Below are positions 53,736 through 64,000 of a stretch of 64,000 bases of DNA, in pieces. The notes beneath the pieces were generated by a model, which ran no database searches, had not been told where the DNA came from, and worked only from the letters and a program-made list of their open reading frames with translations. Numbering within the stretch: the stretch's first letter is position 1; each line of letters starts with the position of its first letter. Origin of the DNA: Trichoplax adhaerens (lineage: Eukaryota; Placozoa; Uniplacotomia; Trichoplacea; Trichoplacidae); assembly GCF_000150275.1 (NCBI RefSeq), contig NW_002060946.1:1197530-1261529 (forward strand), read 5' to 3'. Both the position numbers and the translations under genes were made by a program.

Positions 53736-53746
53736 AGCATGGCGGA
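53736..53746 (+). promoter_or_regulatory. Near-match YY1-like element over EBP start codon
   Basis: AGCATGGCGGA contains the EBP ATG and matches AANATGGCGGC at 8 of the 10 fixed positions. It is weaker than the perfect copies at COG3 and PRDX3. Confidence 0.25.
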
Positions 53747-55223
53747 AGCAAATCCTAGTCATCCATACCACCCGAAAGACCTGGTCATACCCCATTATAG
53801 GCCAAATGATATCACTGCTTTGGATATCTTAACAGTCATGTTCTCCGGTTTTGGTGTTGTTTTTGTTGGTGCTCTCTTAATTAGTAGCGGAGCTCGGCGG
53901 CGATTATCATTTTTAGACAAGTTATCCTTTTCTTGGTTTGTATTGTGTGGTTTCATTCATATGATCATTGAAGGCTACTTCTCTCTTTATCACCAGACTT
54001 TAGCAAATCACGACTTTTTCTTAGGCCAGCTCTGTAAGTCGGACGGTATCTGACCTTCTTCATGCTACCGTAATAACATCCATTAAAACACTCTGTTTAA
54101 AATCGATGCTTGCCTAACACACTTGAAATAAGATTCCATGCTCATTTAGGGTTGTAATGCTATCTTGCATGTTGTAGTATGCTGACTGTCGTAGTTCTTA
54201 ACAAGTCAACCTATGGATACTACTTTAATTATGATATAATATACGTCTAGAATTAATTATATATGTACAGTATAATTAATTGAATGGATTGATCACTACA
54301 GTAGCAATACTTCTGCAATTACTACAACCTAGACAGTAGAGTAATTACAGTCTGCTCGAAATAGGATGGCTTACTGTAGTAGTGATGAATCATGTATTAC
54401 CATCGAAAACTTTCATCAAGTAACGATAAGTTGTTTATTTTAAATTGACAGGGAAAGAATATTCTTTATCCGATAGCCGTTACCTAATGTAAGCAACAAC
54501 AATTTTTTCTTTACCAATCCCTACAATTGAGTATCTCTATCCCACCAAAGTATCAAGCTATCAATTCCTTTTAGAAAGGCTTCAAGAAATGATGAATAGT
54601 GTATATATAATATTGCTAAGCTAAACATGATTTACCTTTGAATTGATAACTACTTCTATAAAAATTGATGCAGTAGTTTAAACGTTATACAGTAGACTGC
54701 CTCAGCAATGCACATTATCGTGCCAAATTTCTACACGTTTTAAAGTGCAATTTTTGCGATAGATGGAACTCACTGATGTAACAGTAATGGTTAACAAGAT
54801 CGATGCATGAGTAAATGTACGCCTATTCATCATTAACGTACCTACGACTAATTGATCTCAACTTTCATTTGTAGATCTGATAACTTTACCTTGTGTATGG
54901 AAACCATCACTGCGTTTGTTGAAGGTCCAGCGTGCTTCCTGTTAGCTTATGCTGTCATGACCAATAAGTCTTACAGAAATGTTCTGCAGTTATGTATCTC
55001 ACTTGGACAGTTATACGGTGACGTTCTCTATTTTGCTACTGGATATCGTGATGAACATAAATACACCAGTGATTCCCATCCCATTTATTTCTATTTTTAT
55101 TACTTATTTTTAAATATGTTATGGATCGTTATACCAACGATTCACATCATAGTTTCCTTTTATAGATTAAGTAATGCGCAAGCATGCGTTGATTCTAAGA
55201 AGGTCGCTAAGAAAACAAATTAA
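53739..55223 (+). CDS. EBP: Emopamil-binding protein, sterol delta8-delta7 isomerase
   Basis: This ER enzyme shifts the B-ring double bond from delta8 to delta7 late in sterol synthesis. Three exons join in phase: 53739-54033, 54452-54488 (37 nt) and 54875-55223; 681 nt, 226 residues (human 230). The short middle exon supplies the conserved WKEYSLSDSRYL and is essential for a full-length reading. Essential residues are kept with human spacing: His74 and Glu78 in GFIHMIIEGYF, and Glu120 in CMETIT. Other blocks are HPYHPKDL, GQLYGDVLYFATGYRDEH and HPIYFYFYYLFLN, and the C-terminus is lysine-rich (KKVAKKTN). Four or five transmembrane segments are evident. It is a paralog of EBPL, which lies about 12.6 kb to the left on the other strand. 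An active isomerase is likely. Confidence 0.95.
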
Positions 55224-55525
55224 AACTCGTCAGTGAGCTCTACTTAATTTCATACTGCGTTTTAATGTGATGCTACTTCATTTGTCAATAAAGAACTAAG
55301 TTCTGGTTCATTATTATATCATACATTCAAAATATAGTTTGATGTCTGTTTTAGCTAGCTAAAATTAATCAACAATAATATGTAGATTTAGACACTGATA
55401 GGAATATAGAATTGGTAATGGTATTTGCAAAATAAAAAAAATCGATTTTAATATTAGCGCTGTGTTCTTGATGATACATGCTGCAATTTTTCTTGTTCAT
55501 ATCCATATTCGAACATTTTACACCA
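55224..55525. other. Tail-to-tail gap EBP / COMMD7
   Basis: This 300-bp gap holds the EBP AATAAA at 55287. Nothing else is recognisable and there is no GTAC cluster. Confidence 0.65.
55287..55292 (+). terminator. Polyadenylation signal of EBP
   Basis: AATAAA lies 63 nt after the EBP stop (TTTGTCAATAAAGAAC), a typical position for a compact 3' UTR. Confidence 0.55.
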
Positions 55526-57862
55526 CTAACTAAAATAATCCAACGTAGCTTTGGCCTTCTCCATTTCATGTAAGAACGAATAAAATTGCGGTAAACTCAG
55601 TTCTGAAAAGTACAGTAGAATGCATATTTAAAATAAAGTTTATACCTATAGCAGTTAGCATGTTAAGACTCATTAAAGACTCATTAAAGATTCATAGAGT
55701 TGGCAAAAATTCTAATTTTTTACCCATATATACATCTTGATTGCTATCTCCCTTGTTTATAACTAATTTGAGCTGAAACATTAGTAAATACACAATTTTG
55801 TTAAGATGATATTGGGATAATCGAAAAATCGTGCACCTACAATATCCCAGCTACGGTGAGTGCATTTATCTCAAAACCCTTACCTGCAGAAAAGTACTAC
55901 CAGCTTTTTCCAAATCATTACTAGCCGCTGTTACTGTTGACATTTTATAAAGCGAAGCATTAATTTTAATTCAATTCCAACTGTAGTATAGAGAATACAG
56001 AAAAGCTCAATAATTACCTCCAAACCTCCATTCCATGTCAACGAGCTGATTAACCATTAGTGTTTGATCAACTTGCGATCGAAATAACGCAACTAAATTT
56101 GATTTCCACTAAAATAGGAGAAAAACGTAGTAAACTATCGTTACAATCCTTGTACAATAGTCTAGAAATAATATAAATGTCTATCATACGGAGGACAGTA
56201 TTTGTCTATGCGTACTATGTCATACAAACAAGTTCTCTATTTTTAAAGGTTATCGATCAAGTATGATTTTACGCAATCATTTTTAACATGATGCAAACTT
56301 AATGGCAGTACCTGCTTAGCCACAAATTTAGCTTTAACTTCTGATAAACCTGACAACATAGAATGAAATATTAGCGACAGCAATATTAATCTTAATAATG
56401 AAATCTATTAATCAAACAATTACTGGTATATATTCTATCCAAATGTACGACACAGCTGAGCATTATCATTTACAAATTGTTTGAATGCTATACAGTACTT
56501 CGATTCTGTAATAATTAGGGAAATCTCTAATAGTATCAATTATTTTTTGAATACGTACAAGTAGAAAGGACATAATCATGTATATAATAGCATTTTATCT
56601 TCATATTGCCTTTATAGAGAACATAAGAGTCCAAGTTAATATCATATAACGGTACCTAATTCAGATAGGTCTTCAAAAACTTGATTGCCATTCATATTGT
56701 TTTTCATAGCAAGGCGACAAAATGTTAAAAATGATCGAATAATATTCTTTAACGCATTTACATTGATGCCATTGATTTCAGCAAATTCTTCCAATCGCGC
56801 TAATAGTCGTGCAGACTACAATATAAGAGGTAGCTGATTTTTAAAATGGTGTGATATAAAGATACTGAATATACTCAATCTTGAGATTGATATTGTATAT
56901 CAGATATTACTGCCAGTGTGATTAATAGTATGCTCTATTTTAGTATACACGTATAAAATTAGCCAATATTACGATAAAATTAGCAACCTCAATCCTGTAC
57001 CTAATCAGTTACTGTATGCCATTTATCATGCGATATTATTTTACACTATTTATTGCAGTAGTATATATAGAATTATCATGGTAAAAGTAAAGTATAGATG
57101 TACATGTGAACATATGTACAAACTTGAACAGAACAATCAGAATTCAGAAACATGTTGTATCAACGTGCCCAGATATACTGTACTATTACTCTATACGCGT
57201 AGATGCATTTTATAAGGTATGATACAAGTGTTCAAAATATATTGATGGTAGGCAAAGCGATTTAATCAATCATTGGTGAATTAGCTTTCCTGATTTGCTA
57301 TTTTTAAAACTAATACAGCCGTAATGAGTATAAGCCATAAAATTGTTCTTCATTGTACCTGTTGGGCTTCTGTTAAGAATGCAAAGACAATTTCTTGCAA
57401 TTGATTGAATAGCTGCAAGAAAGGAAAACACCGTTTGAATTAATACAATTGCTTTGAACTTGCTTCATTTTCGTATATCCACAACTGTATTCAAGGTAAT
57501 AATTTCTTTGAATACCGTTATACTCTGAATATTAATAATACCTTACAAGATGCATAATAAATCATGCTATGACATTTTAATCTACGATTGAATTATTTAT
57601 TGACATACAGTACAGATAATGTAAACTTTGAGAGAATGGATGAAGAGGTCAAGTCGATTGAAGATGATGACATGATCAAGACAGCTAGTAGCTACTATTA
57701 GATCGCTACAAGTTATTGTACTCCACTTTAAGCATTGGATTTGCAACATGAAAGAAGTGATGTTATAGCTGTTACTACCTCATCATTGAATTTATTGAGT
57801 GATCCAATATCGTTGACGAGTTGATCATCGGGTTTTTCCGAGGTATAATGCAATAACTTCAT
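55526..57862 (-). CDS. COMMD7: COMM domain-containing protein 7 (Commander/CCC complex)
   Basis: COMMD7 is a subunit of the Commander complex, which works in endosomal recycling; COMMD proteins are also linked to NF-kB control. All eight exons are short: 57779-57862, 57359-57412, 56656-56815, 56312-56349, 56018-56108, 55884-55933, 55724-55772 and 55526-55602. They join in phase to 603 nt, 200 residues, the same length as human COMMD7. The N-terminal helical domain includes FNQLQEIVFAFLTEA and LEEFAEINGINVNALKNI. The COMM domain reads TLMVNQLVDMEWRFGV, LEKAGSTFLQLKLVI and ELSLPQFYSFLHEMEKAKA, with the invariant tryptophan in MEWRFG. The stop is at 55526-55528, about 300 bp tail-to-tail from EBP. 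No long open frame reveals this gene; it is visible only by splicing. Confidence 0.95.
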
Positions 57863-58590
57863 GTTGAATTTCTGGGTTTGTCTTGCTTTCTGCTAGTGGA
57901 TATCCGAGTAGTAATAAATGTTCTTTTTTACTGTGCTGTGGCTTGAATATTGCAGTACATACAGTAACTGTATTACCGTCTATAGTACAGCGTCCAAGTT
58001 CATGGGCTACCAGAAGAAGGAGAACGTAGCCTGGTCTTCTTCTAGTAGTCATTGACACTTGACCAGTGACAGTGGTCAGCCGCAGTACTGGACATCCATG
58101 TCTTCTGGCATTCTATAACACATTCTACAGTGTACAGTGTACAGTACAGGACTCGGAATTTACAGAGTACTGTACATTGTACACTGTACAGACTGCACAG
58201 TGCACAGTACACTGTACTGTACTGTAGCGTACTGTACGCACGACAGCAATATGACGACCGTACTGTACTGTACAGTACAGTAGAGTTCAAACGTTCAAAC
58301 AGGACTGACTGGGTCTCATTCTACAGTGTATAGTGCACAGTACGCTGTACTGTACTCTTGCGTACTGTACGCACGACTGCCATACTGTACAGTACAGTAT
58401 GACGACCGTAGAGTTCAAACGTTCAAACAGGACTGACTGGGTCTCCAAGACCTGGATCTTGCTCACAACCAAAAGCAAAGTGAATTTGCGACATTGCTGG
58501 ACTAGACGCCCTGGTGGAGCGATCGCGGACATCTTCCTCTTTTACAGAGTCCTCAAGGTGAATTGTTAAGGTAATTACAACTTGCACAAC
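57863..58590. other. Divergent intergenic region COMMD7 / PRDX3
   Basis: This 728-bp head-to-head gap is dominated by the GTAC cluster and tandem duplication at 58128-58445. TTCTTCTAGTAGTCATTG at about 58035 carries the AGTAGTC word. Confidence 0.7.
58128..58445. repeat. GTAC-palindrome cluster with about 130-bp tandem duplication
   Basis: Two similar halves each contain GTGCACAGTACRCTGTACTG, then GCGTACTGTACGCACGAC (58227 and 58360), then GACGACCGTA. Each ends in a 36-bp exact repeat starting AGAGTTCAAACGTTCAAACA (58282-58317 and 58410-58445). The GTAC words are the same as in the other divergent gaps. Confidence 0.9.
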
Positions 58591-58598
58591 ATGGCGGC
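58588..58598 (+). promoter_or_regulatory. YY1-like element over PRDX3 start codon
   Basis: AACATGGCGGC is a perfect match to the YY1 consensus AANATGGCGGC and is identical to the word over the COG3 start codon. Confidence 0.4.
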
Positions 58599-59331
58599 TC
58601 GATTACTTGCCTCAACTTTGACACGTACAATACTACCATTAGCACGATTATCAACACCAAAGACTGCATCTTTGGCTTGTGCTAATCGACTGCTTCAATT
58701 GCAAGGATTGACCAGTGTACGGTACAGCTGTACTGGCAACTCGCGATTTTGCGGCGTCTCCCAAACGGCTCCTGATTTTAAGGGTACAGCAGTCATCAAT
58801 GGAGAGTTTCAAGAAATTCAATTGAGCGATTATGCTGGTAAATATGTGGTGCTATTCTTTTATCCAATGGATTTTACATTCGTATGTCCAACTGAGATAT
58901 TGGCATTTAGCGATCGTGCTAAGGAATTTGAAGAGTTAAATACACAAGTCATTGCATGCTCCATTGATTCTGAGTACAGTCATTTGGCTTGGACTACTGC
59001 ATCGCGTAAAGATGGAGGCTTAGGCGGTAATCTTAATATCCCTCTATTGGCCGATATTACCAAGAAAATTAGTAATGATTATGGTGTATTGCTGCAGAAT
59101 GCAGGCATATCGTTGAGAGGACTATTTATTATTGATGGCAATGGAACTCTCAGGCAAGCCACCGTCAATGATTTACCGGTTGGTCGTTCAGTAGATGAAA
59201 CGCTACGTCTTGTCAAGGCTTTTCAATTTACCGATAAGCACGGTGAAGTTTGCCCTGCAAATTGGCAACCAGGATCTCAAACCATCAAACCAGATCCAAA
59301 GGACAGCAAGGAATACTTTTCTAAGCAGTAA
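58591..59331 (+). CDS. PRDX3: Mitochondrial 2-Cys peroxiredoxin
   Basis: This thioredoxin-dependent peroxidase of the mitochondrial matrix is encoded by a single uninterrupted exon of 741 nt (246 residues). Residues 1 to about 50 form a presequence rich in Arg, Ser, Thr and Leu without acidic residues ([20 protein letters not shown]), typical of mitochondrial import. The AhpC/TSA core starts at [11 protein letters not shown]. Peroxidatic Cys99 is in DFTFVCPTE and resolving Cys221 in EVCPANW. The GGLG motif (142-145) and the C-terminal YF (KEYFSKQ) are both present, so the enzyme should be of the hyperoxidation-sensitive eukaryotic type. The start is the ATG at 58591 in a strong context (AACATGG). 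The absence of introns is odd in this intron-rich window. PRDX3 is preferred over PRDX1/2 because of the presequence. Confidence 0.93.
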   Translation: MAARLLASTLTRTILPLARLSTPKTASLACANRLLQLQGLTSVRYSCTGNSRFCGVSQTAPDFKGTAVINGEFQEIQLSDYAGKYVVLFFYPMDFTFVCPTEILAFSDRAKEFEELNTQVIACSIDSEYSHLAWTTASRKDGGLGGNLNIPLLADITKKISNDYGVLLQNAGISLRGLFIIDGNGTLRQATVNDLPVGRSVDETLRLVKAFQFTDKHGEVCPANWQPGSQTIKPDPKDSKEYFSKQ

Positions 59332-61914
59332 AAATCCTTAAGTCCTCGACAGCGTGTTGTGATTGCGATAGCCAAGAAAAATGGATTATTCCTAGATAAC
59401 CTCTGCAGTAATGGATCAAAGCAAACTTATTAGTGCAATTATGCAGTTGCAAATACGTAGACTATACTTTCTAATCTATGAAATACTGTATTGGTAACAA
59501 TAATAGTACAGTACTGCTACTACATTTATATGTCCTGTTGTCTTGCGTAACAAATTTCTATTTAATTAATGGTCATTGTAATAGGTACTTCATCTAGCAC
59601 TATGTTATGGATTTCCCTTGATATACGCCTAACGTATTTTAAAGGAAAATAAACGTAAGCTTTTATTATGAAATTCGAAATAATTAAACAAGACATTTGT
59701 GGCACACACTTATGAAACTTATTCGTTGATTTACTGTCTATTTTTGCCTCTATTTCATCCATTAAAAGTTTCAATTTAATGAAGCGCAAGCGTTAAATTT
59801 AACTTTAGGTGGTTGAGCAACAGCATTGCAGTCTACAGACTTATACGTATACGATGTACGTACATACACGTATATTTCGCTTGATTATTCCATATATCTA
59901 TTTTGTGTCATTCGACGGAATGAAGTCGACCTAGTTTCTAGGTACAGTCTTGGTACAGTAATATGCATGCCCACACGTGAGATCTACATGTACTGTAGTG
60001 ATATGTAGCAAGTTCAAATTTATTACTAATGTAATATACATTCTGGCATTTGACATTTGCTAAAAATCGATAAAATTCTTATCAGCGAATGTGAACACAA
60101 TATCCATATCGTTGTATTTCTCTCGTTCCTAAATTAAGCGTATACAATATAAAACAGCCATACTGTAATAATTCAGGAATACTATTGATATATAAGCGTA
60201 TATATGAAATTTTGATCGAAATTGTAACTACAGATTATCATTTTACTAGTCATATTGAACTACACTAAGGCTTCTATCCAGTATTAATGGTAGTACCTTT
60301 TTCCTAAAACAGACTCTGTATTCTGGATACTTCTCATGTAGACGACATAATTTACCCATGCTTAAGTTCGTAGAGTACATCACATTAATAGCACCTAAAT
60401 ATACGCAATTTTACAGTCGTACACGTACGTAACGTAACCAGACCATTGGATGATAATACAGGTAATTGTAATCACAAGGTTATAGAATAAATTATCAATC
60501 AAGTGTACTCTTGCTATCATTATAGAACAGTGTGTTTGTGCTAACAACTATCGCCTTCATAATCTCCTGTACGCGGATAACAATATAACCGTGTACCAGA
60601 CCTTGAACAGGCATGTAGCCATGATCAATTTTGAATTAATTGCCTACCGTATCGATGCATGCAACTACAAATGCATCTGTGCGTTTGCTCGTATGTGCGA
60701 TAATGTATGCAATAATAAAAGTAGGTACGGTACACTCGTATATAGTCTACCTAATCTAGTTGATTCGATTAATTTAATTTAATGTTGCCATAATTGGCCC
60801 AGAATGCATAAGACATGTAGCAGAGTGAATGTTTCGAAACGGACATGATTTCTGTTAACAAAATGAAAAAGTACTGGATAATTTTTAGATATAAGAAATA
60901 CTGTATAATCCACTAAAGTAATACAGTTTGTGCCACTTTTATAGAGCTCCATCTATATTAAGTATTTTGCACATGAGTTTAGTTTAATCGATAAATTGAA
61001 ATGTTAGTGTTATAGCCATAATATTCCATACCAACGTAGCTTTAGTAGCTACTTATAGTTAATTCCAAATTATGTAATCCTAATATTGAAAGATAAACAG
61101 CAAGTATACAAGTATGCTGCGCAACAATATCTAAATACGAACCTAGTATATACGTATTTATGCATTTTATATCACAGTTCAATAATTACGTAATAAGATA
61201 ATTCAGTTTTAATGAAAACTTAAAATTGAATTCTACAGTACTATAAAATTGATTATTATTATGGCGATGACATTACTGCTTCATCAGTAAAAAGATAATT
61301 GTAAAATGAAAGATAGCAACAAGCTGTATACACGGCATAATCCACACATATTGTTTCGCCGATCAAAATGAATACATGGCTCGTGCTATATTTACACAAC
61401 AACGACAGTCGATTCATAATAACTTGACACTGCAAGATTATTACGCTCTTATATGAAAAGTAAGTTAATTTACCAATTGTTTAGCTATGCTAATCTGAGA
61501 ATCTTCAAAATAAGAAACAGTAAGTATAATTAACAGTATGAAATGACATTAATACTACAATTAACTAACAATATACTGAAATCTTATAAATAGATAAATC
61601 TACATTAACATAATACACCACATCAAGTATATTGATATACTAACGTAATTTGTAACAAAATGTAGCATATCTTATCACCGTTTCGTTATACTAAACCATT
61701 ATCAAAAGGCACTACTAGAAATTGCGTCGCTACGGAAAAGCGTCGCATTGAATATTAATGTTGTACACTCATTTTAGACAAATAATGAACAATGAAAATT
61801 CATAGAATGTAGACTTTTCGTGTGACTTCTCTTTCAGCTGAGCGTGACTTTTAAGCAAGACCAGTACTGCGATTTAGCGCATTTTGACACTAATTAACTC
61901 TACCAATAATTCAA
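59332..61914. other. Tail-to-tail gap PRDX3 / MAGI-like
   Basis: This 2.6-kb AT-rich gap contains no exon that I can support. One short GTACAGTACTG occurs near 59507 and scattered TACGTA words near 59850, but no cluster. Part of it is probably the MAGI 3' UTR. Confidence 0.55.
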
Positions 61915-64000
61915 TTACCACATTTGATGAGGAGGTCCAGGCGGGCCTCTGACACCTGGAGGACTCATCGGAGGTCCATAGCGCGAAGGTGGAGCGTATG
62001 AATCATATGGTGCTGGATTACTTGGAGGTCCACGAGGGCCAGAACCTGATCGTCGTGGAGGATCATTTGGTCTAATAGGGCCTCCAGGTCTATGCATGTC
62101 AGATGGCATCCCCATACGTGGCCTAGGACCACCAGGTCGAGGTCCCATTGGACGTGAAATATTAGGACCTGGACCACCAAGAGGTCTAGGACCTGGATTT
62201 GGAGGTCTACCGGGACCGCCAAGAGGTCTAAATCTTGGTGGACCATCTCCCATACCTTGATGCGGTGCCATAGGCCTTGGTTTTGGTACAACTATTTCAA
62301 CATTGCTATCGCGCTCTCCAGCTTGAGCTCTTATTCCAGGCCGTTGAGATGGGCTGTAGCCAGGATTGGCCTGTATAGGCCAAGCAGGATTAGAATCACT
62401 TATTGATCTATTTGGTGTATCTATCATGTGGTAAAAGAGTATTAATAAATACACACAATTTTCAAAAAATCATTCATTAACAATTATAAGTCATGTACCT
62501 GGAACTCTTCCACCGAAAGGTCTCTTGACAAGGAGTTTGATAAAATTACCAGACTGTCTTAGCATTCTATACGCATCGTCAACTTCTCTTACAGGGAAAT
62601 CATTTACTTCTAAGATACTATCTCCGACCTATTTATAATGTTCAACGAGATGCATTGTTACACCTTTTTCACTTATACAGTAGTTAACAAGAGCCTACAA
62701 CAACTACAACTACAGTACCTGCAATTTTCCCATTGCTGGACTGCCAACAGTTACTCGAGACACCACGATAGTCGGAGGACTTGAATCAAGATCTTTACGC
62801 AACATAAAGCCATGATCATTATGCACTCCTTGAATTTCTATTGTAAATATACGACTTTCAGAGTCAGGTCCTCCGGGAGATTTAGGTTCATTATAATCTT
62901 GGAACCTATTTGACTGTCCAGGTGATTGTTGGTTGGCATAATTAGGTGAATTAAACCTATTTGAAGGTCCTCCAGGCATATTAAATCTATTTGGAGCTAC
63001 AGGACCGCGAGGTCTAGGATCATTATTAAACCCTGGATCAGCTCCAGGTCCTCGATATCTCGGATCGCCTTTATTCATGTTAGGTGCAGGTCCTCTGTGA
63101 TATCCTGGTGAAGCTGGACCTCGCTTCTCGTGACGAGGGAATCCTTCTTCACCATGCATTCCGTCGGACTAAAAAAGTCAACAAAATCGTATGATACATT
63201 AATGATTGCTTTCTTTCAAGTAACAAAAGAATAAGTGCCAGATAGTCTTTGCATATCCTCCTCTAGCTCTACTTAATAATGTAATAACAATTACTAGCAA
63301 TAGTAAAAATAAAACAGAAAATCGCCATTTTACGTTACCTTAGGACCGTTTTCAATCGGTAATATTCTTAAAGAGCAACTCAAACCGCTATTTTTGATCA
63401 TATTTACTATTTCTGAGTGATGCATATTTCGAACATCGCGATTATTTACAGAAAGTAACTGATCTCCAACTTGTAAGCCATTACGGTCAGCAGGTGATCC
63501 AGGTAATATTTGACCTACGAAGTCAACAACAGAACATATTCTTCAGTGTTAATTCCTACTTAATATTGGTTACAAGACGCTACCGACATTCGAATTACTT
63601 ACCAATAGCTGAACCTCCTTGGCTATATCCAAGGTCAGATTGAACTACAAATCCAAAAGATTCTCCTTCATGACGACGGTGTAATGAAACCGATATAGGC
63701 TGCTGATTTCTAGCTTGTGGTGGTGGCCCTCTCTCAGGCATCCGATTATAAGGGGGATGCGCATCTAAAAAATGTAACGGTTTTACATTAGAAAATATAA
63801 AGTAAATCACGATTCCATAAATAAATAATAACAATATTAAATACATACCTGGGTGACGACGAACGATAAGAGATACAAATCCTTGAGTTCCAGCTTTCTG
63901 CATTAAAGATATAACATGTTGGTGACTAGCTCTTTGCACATTGACGCCATCGACAAATGCAATTTCATCGCCAATGCATAATCTACCGTCCAAATCTGCG
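61915..64000 (-). CDS. MAGI-like multi-PDZ scaffold, C-terminal part
   Basis: This is the 3' end of a membrane-associated scaffold gene that continues beyond 64000. Exons: 61915-62420, 62499-62628, 62719-63168, 63339-63514, 63603-63764 and 63849 to the edge; phases agree. In protein order there is the end of one PDZ domain (RLCIGDEIAFVDGVNV ... SLIVRRHPG). A complete PDZ follows (ISVSLHRRHEGESFGFVV, IGQILPGSPADRNGLQVGDQ in part, CSLRILP). Then a Pro/Gly/Asn-rich linker, a last PDZ (FTIEIQGVHNDHGFML, SPAMGKLQVGDSILEVNDF) and a Pro/Gly-rich tail of about 170 residues ending PPHQMW. PDZ order and the GSPADRxG...VGDxxxxVN pattern fit MAGI1-3, which organise cell junctions. The WW and guanylate-kinase parts would lie outside, so another multi-PDZ family is not excluded. 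Confidence 0.75.

Larger units (their letters stand above)
50386..53738. other. Divergent intergenic region Ig-FN3 gene / EBP
   Basis: This 3.35-kb head-to-head gap contains GTAC runs at 52360-52373, 53022-53060 and 53429-53520, a hairpin at 53128-53158, and a GC-richer block at about 53210-53420. The first 2 kb shows nothing beyond AT-rich sequence with AGAGAGAAAGAGAGAGA near 51850. Confidence 0.6.

Overview
The window is animal nuclear DNA: AT-rich, with compact genes split into many small exons by short GT-AG introns, long untranslated gaps and no operons. The gene set (axonemal dynein, COG complex, Commander subunit, rhomboid PARL, hormone-sensitive lipase, EBP and EBPL, MAGI-type PDZ scaffold, class C receptor) is metazoan. 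Compactness, low GC and the early-animal character of the proteins suggest a placozoan (Trichoplax or Hoilungia); this is an inference, as no taxon-specific marker was used.

Layout, left to right: first exon of a class C GPCR (-); 3.4 kb gap with a 117-bp tandem repeat; DNAH10 (-, 17.5 kb, including one 8.5-kb exon); 2.8-kb divergent gap full of GTAC-based repeats; ARGLU1 (+); PARL (-, 11 exons rebuilt with consistent phases); divergent gap with GTAC array; COG3 (+, about 23 exons); EBPL (-); divergent gap with small GTAC array; LIPE/HSL (+); an Ig-FN3 single-pass membrane protein (-); divergent gap with GTAC arrays; EBP (+); COMMD7 (-, 8 small exons); divergent gap with GTAC array; PRDX3 (+, intronless); and the 3' part of a MAGI-like multi-PDZ scaffold (-) running off the right edge.

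From DNAH10 to MAGI, eleven consecutive genes alternate strictly in strand, giving five head-to-head and five tail-to-tail gaps. Every head-to-head gap carries a cluster built from 5-bp phased GTACA/GTACT words (palindrome GTACTGTACAGTAC); no tail-to-tail gap has one. This is the most notable unexplained pattern: a candidate bidirectional-promoter or promoter-hub element. The genes are mostly housekeeping (Golgi tethering, endosomal sorting, mitochondrial protease and peroxidase, sterol and lipid metabolism, splicing) and do not form one pathway, although EBPL, LIPE and EBP are all sterol/lipid genes lying within 16 kb. Exon boundaries were read by eye from splice sites, reading phase and remembered family alignment; no transcript data or database search was available.
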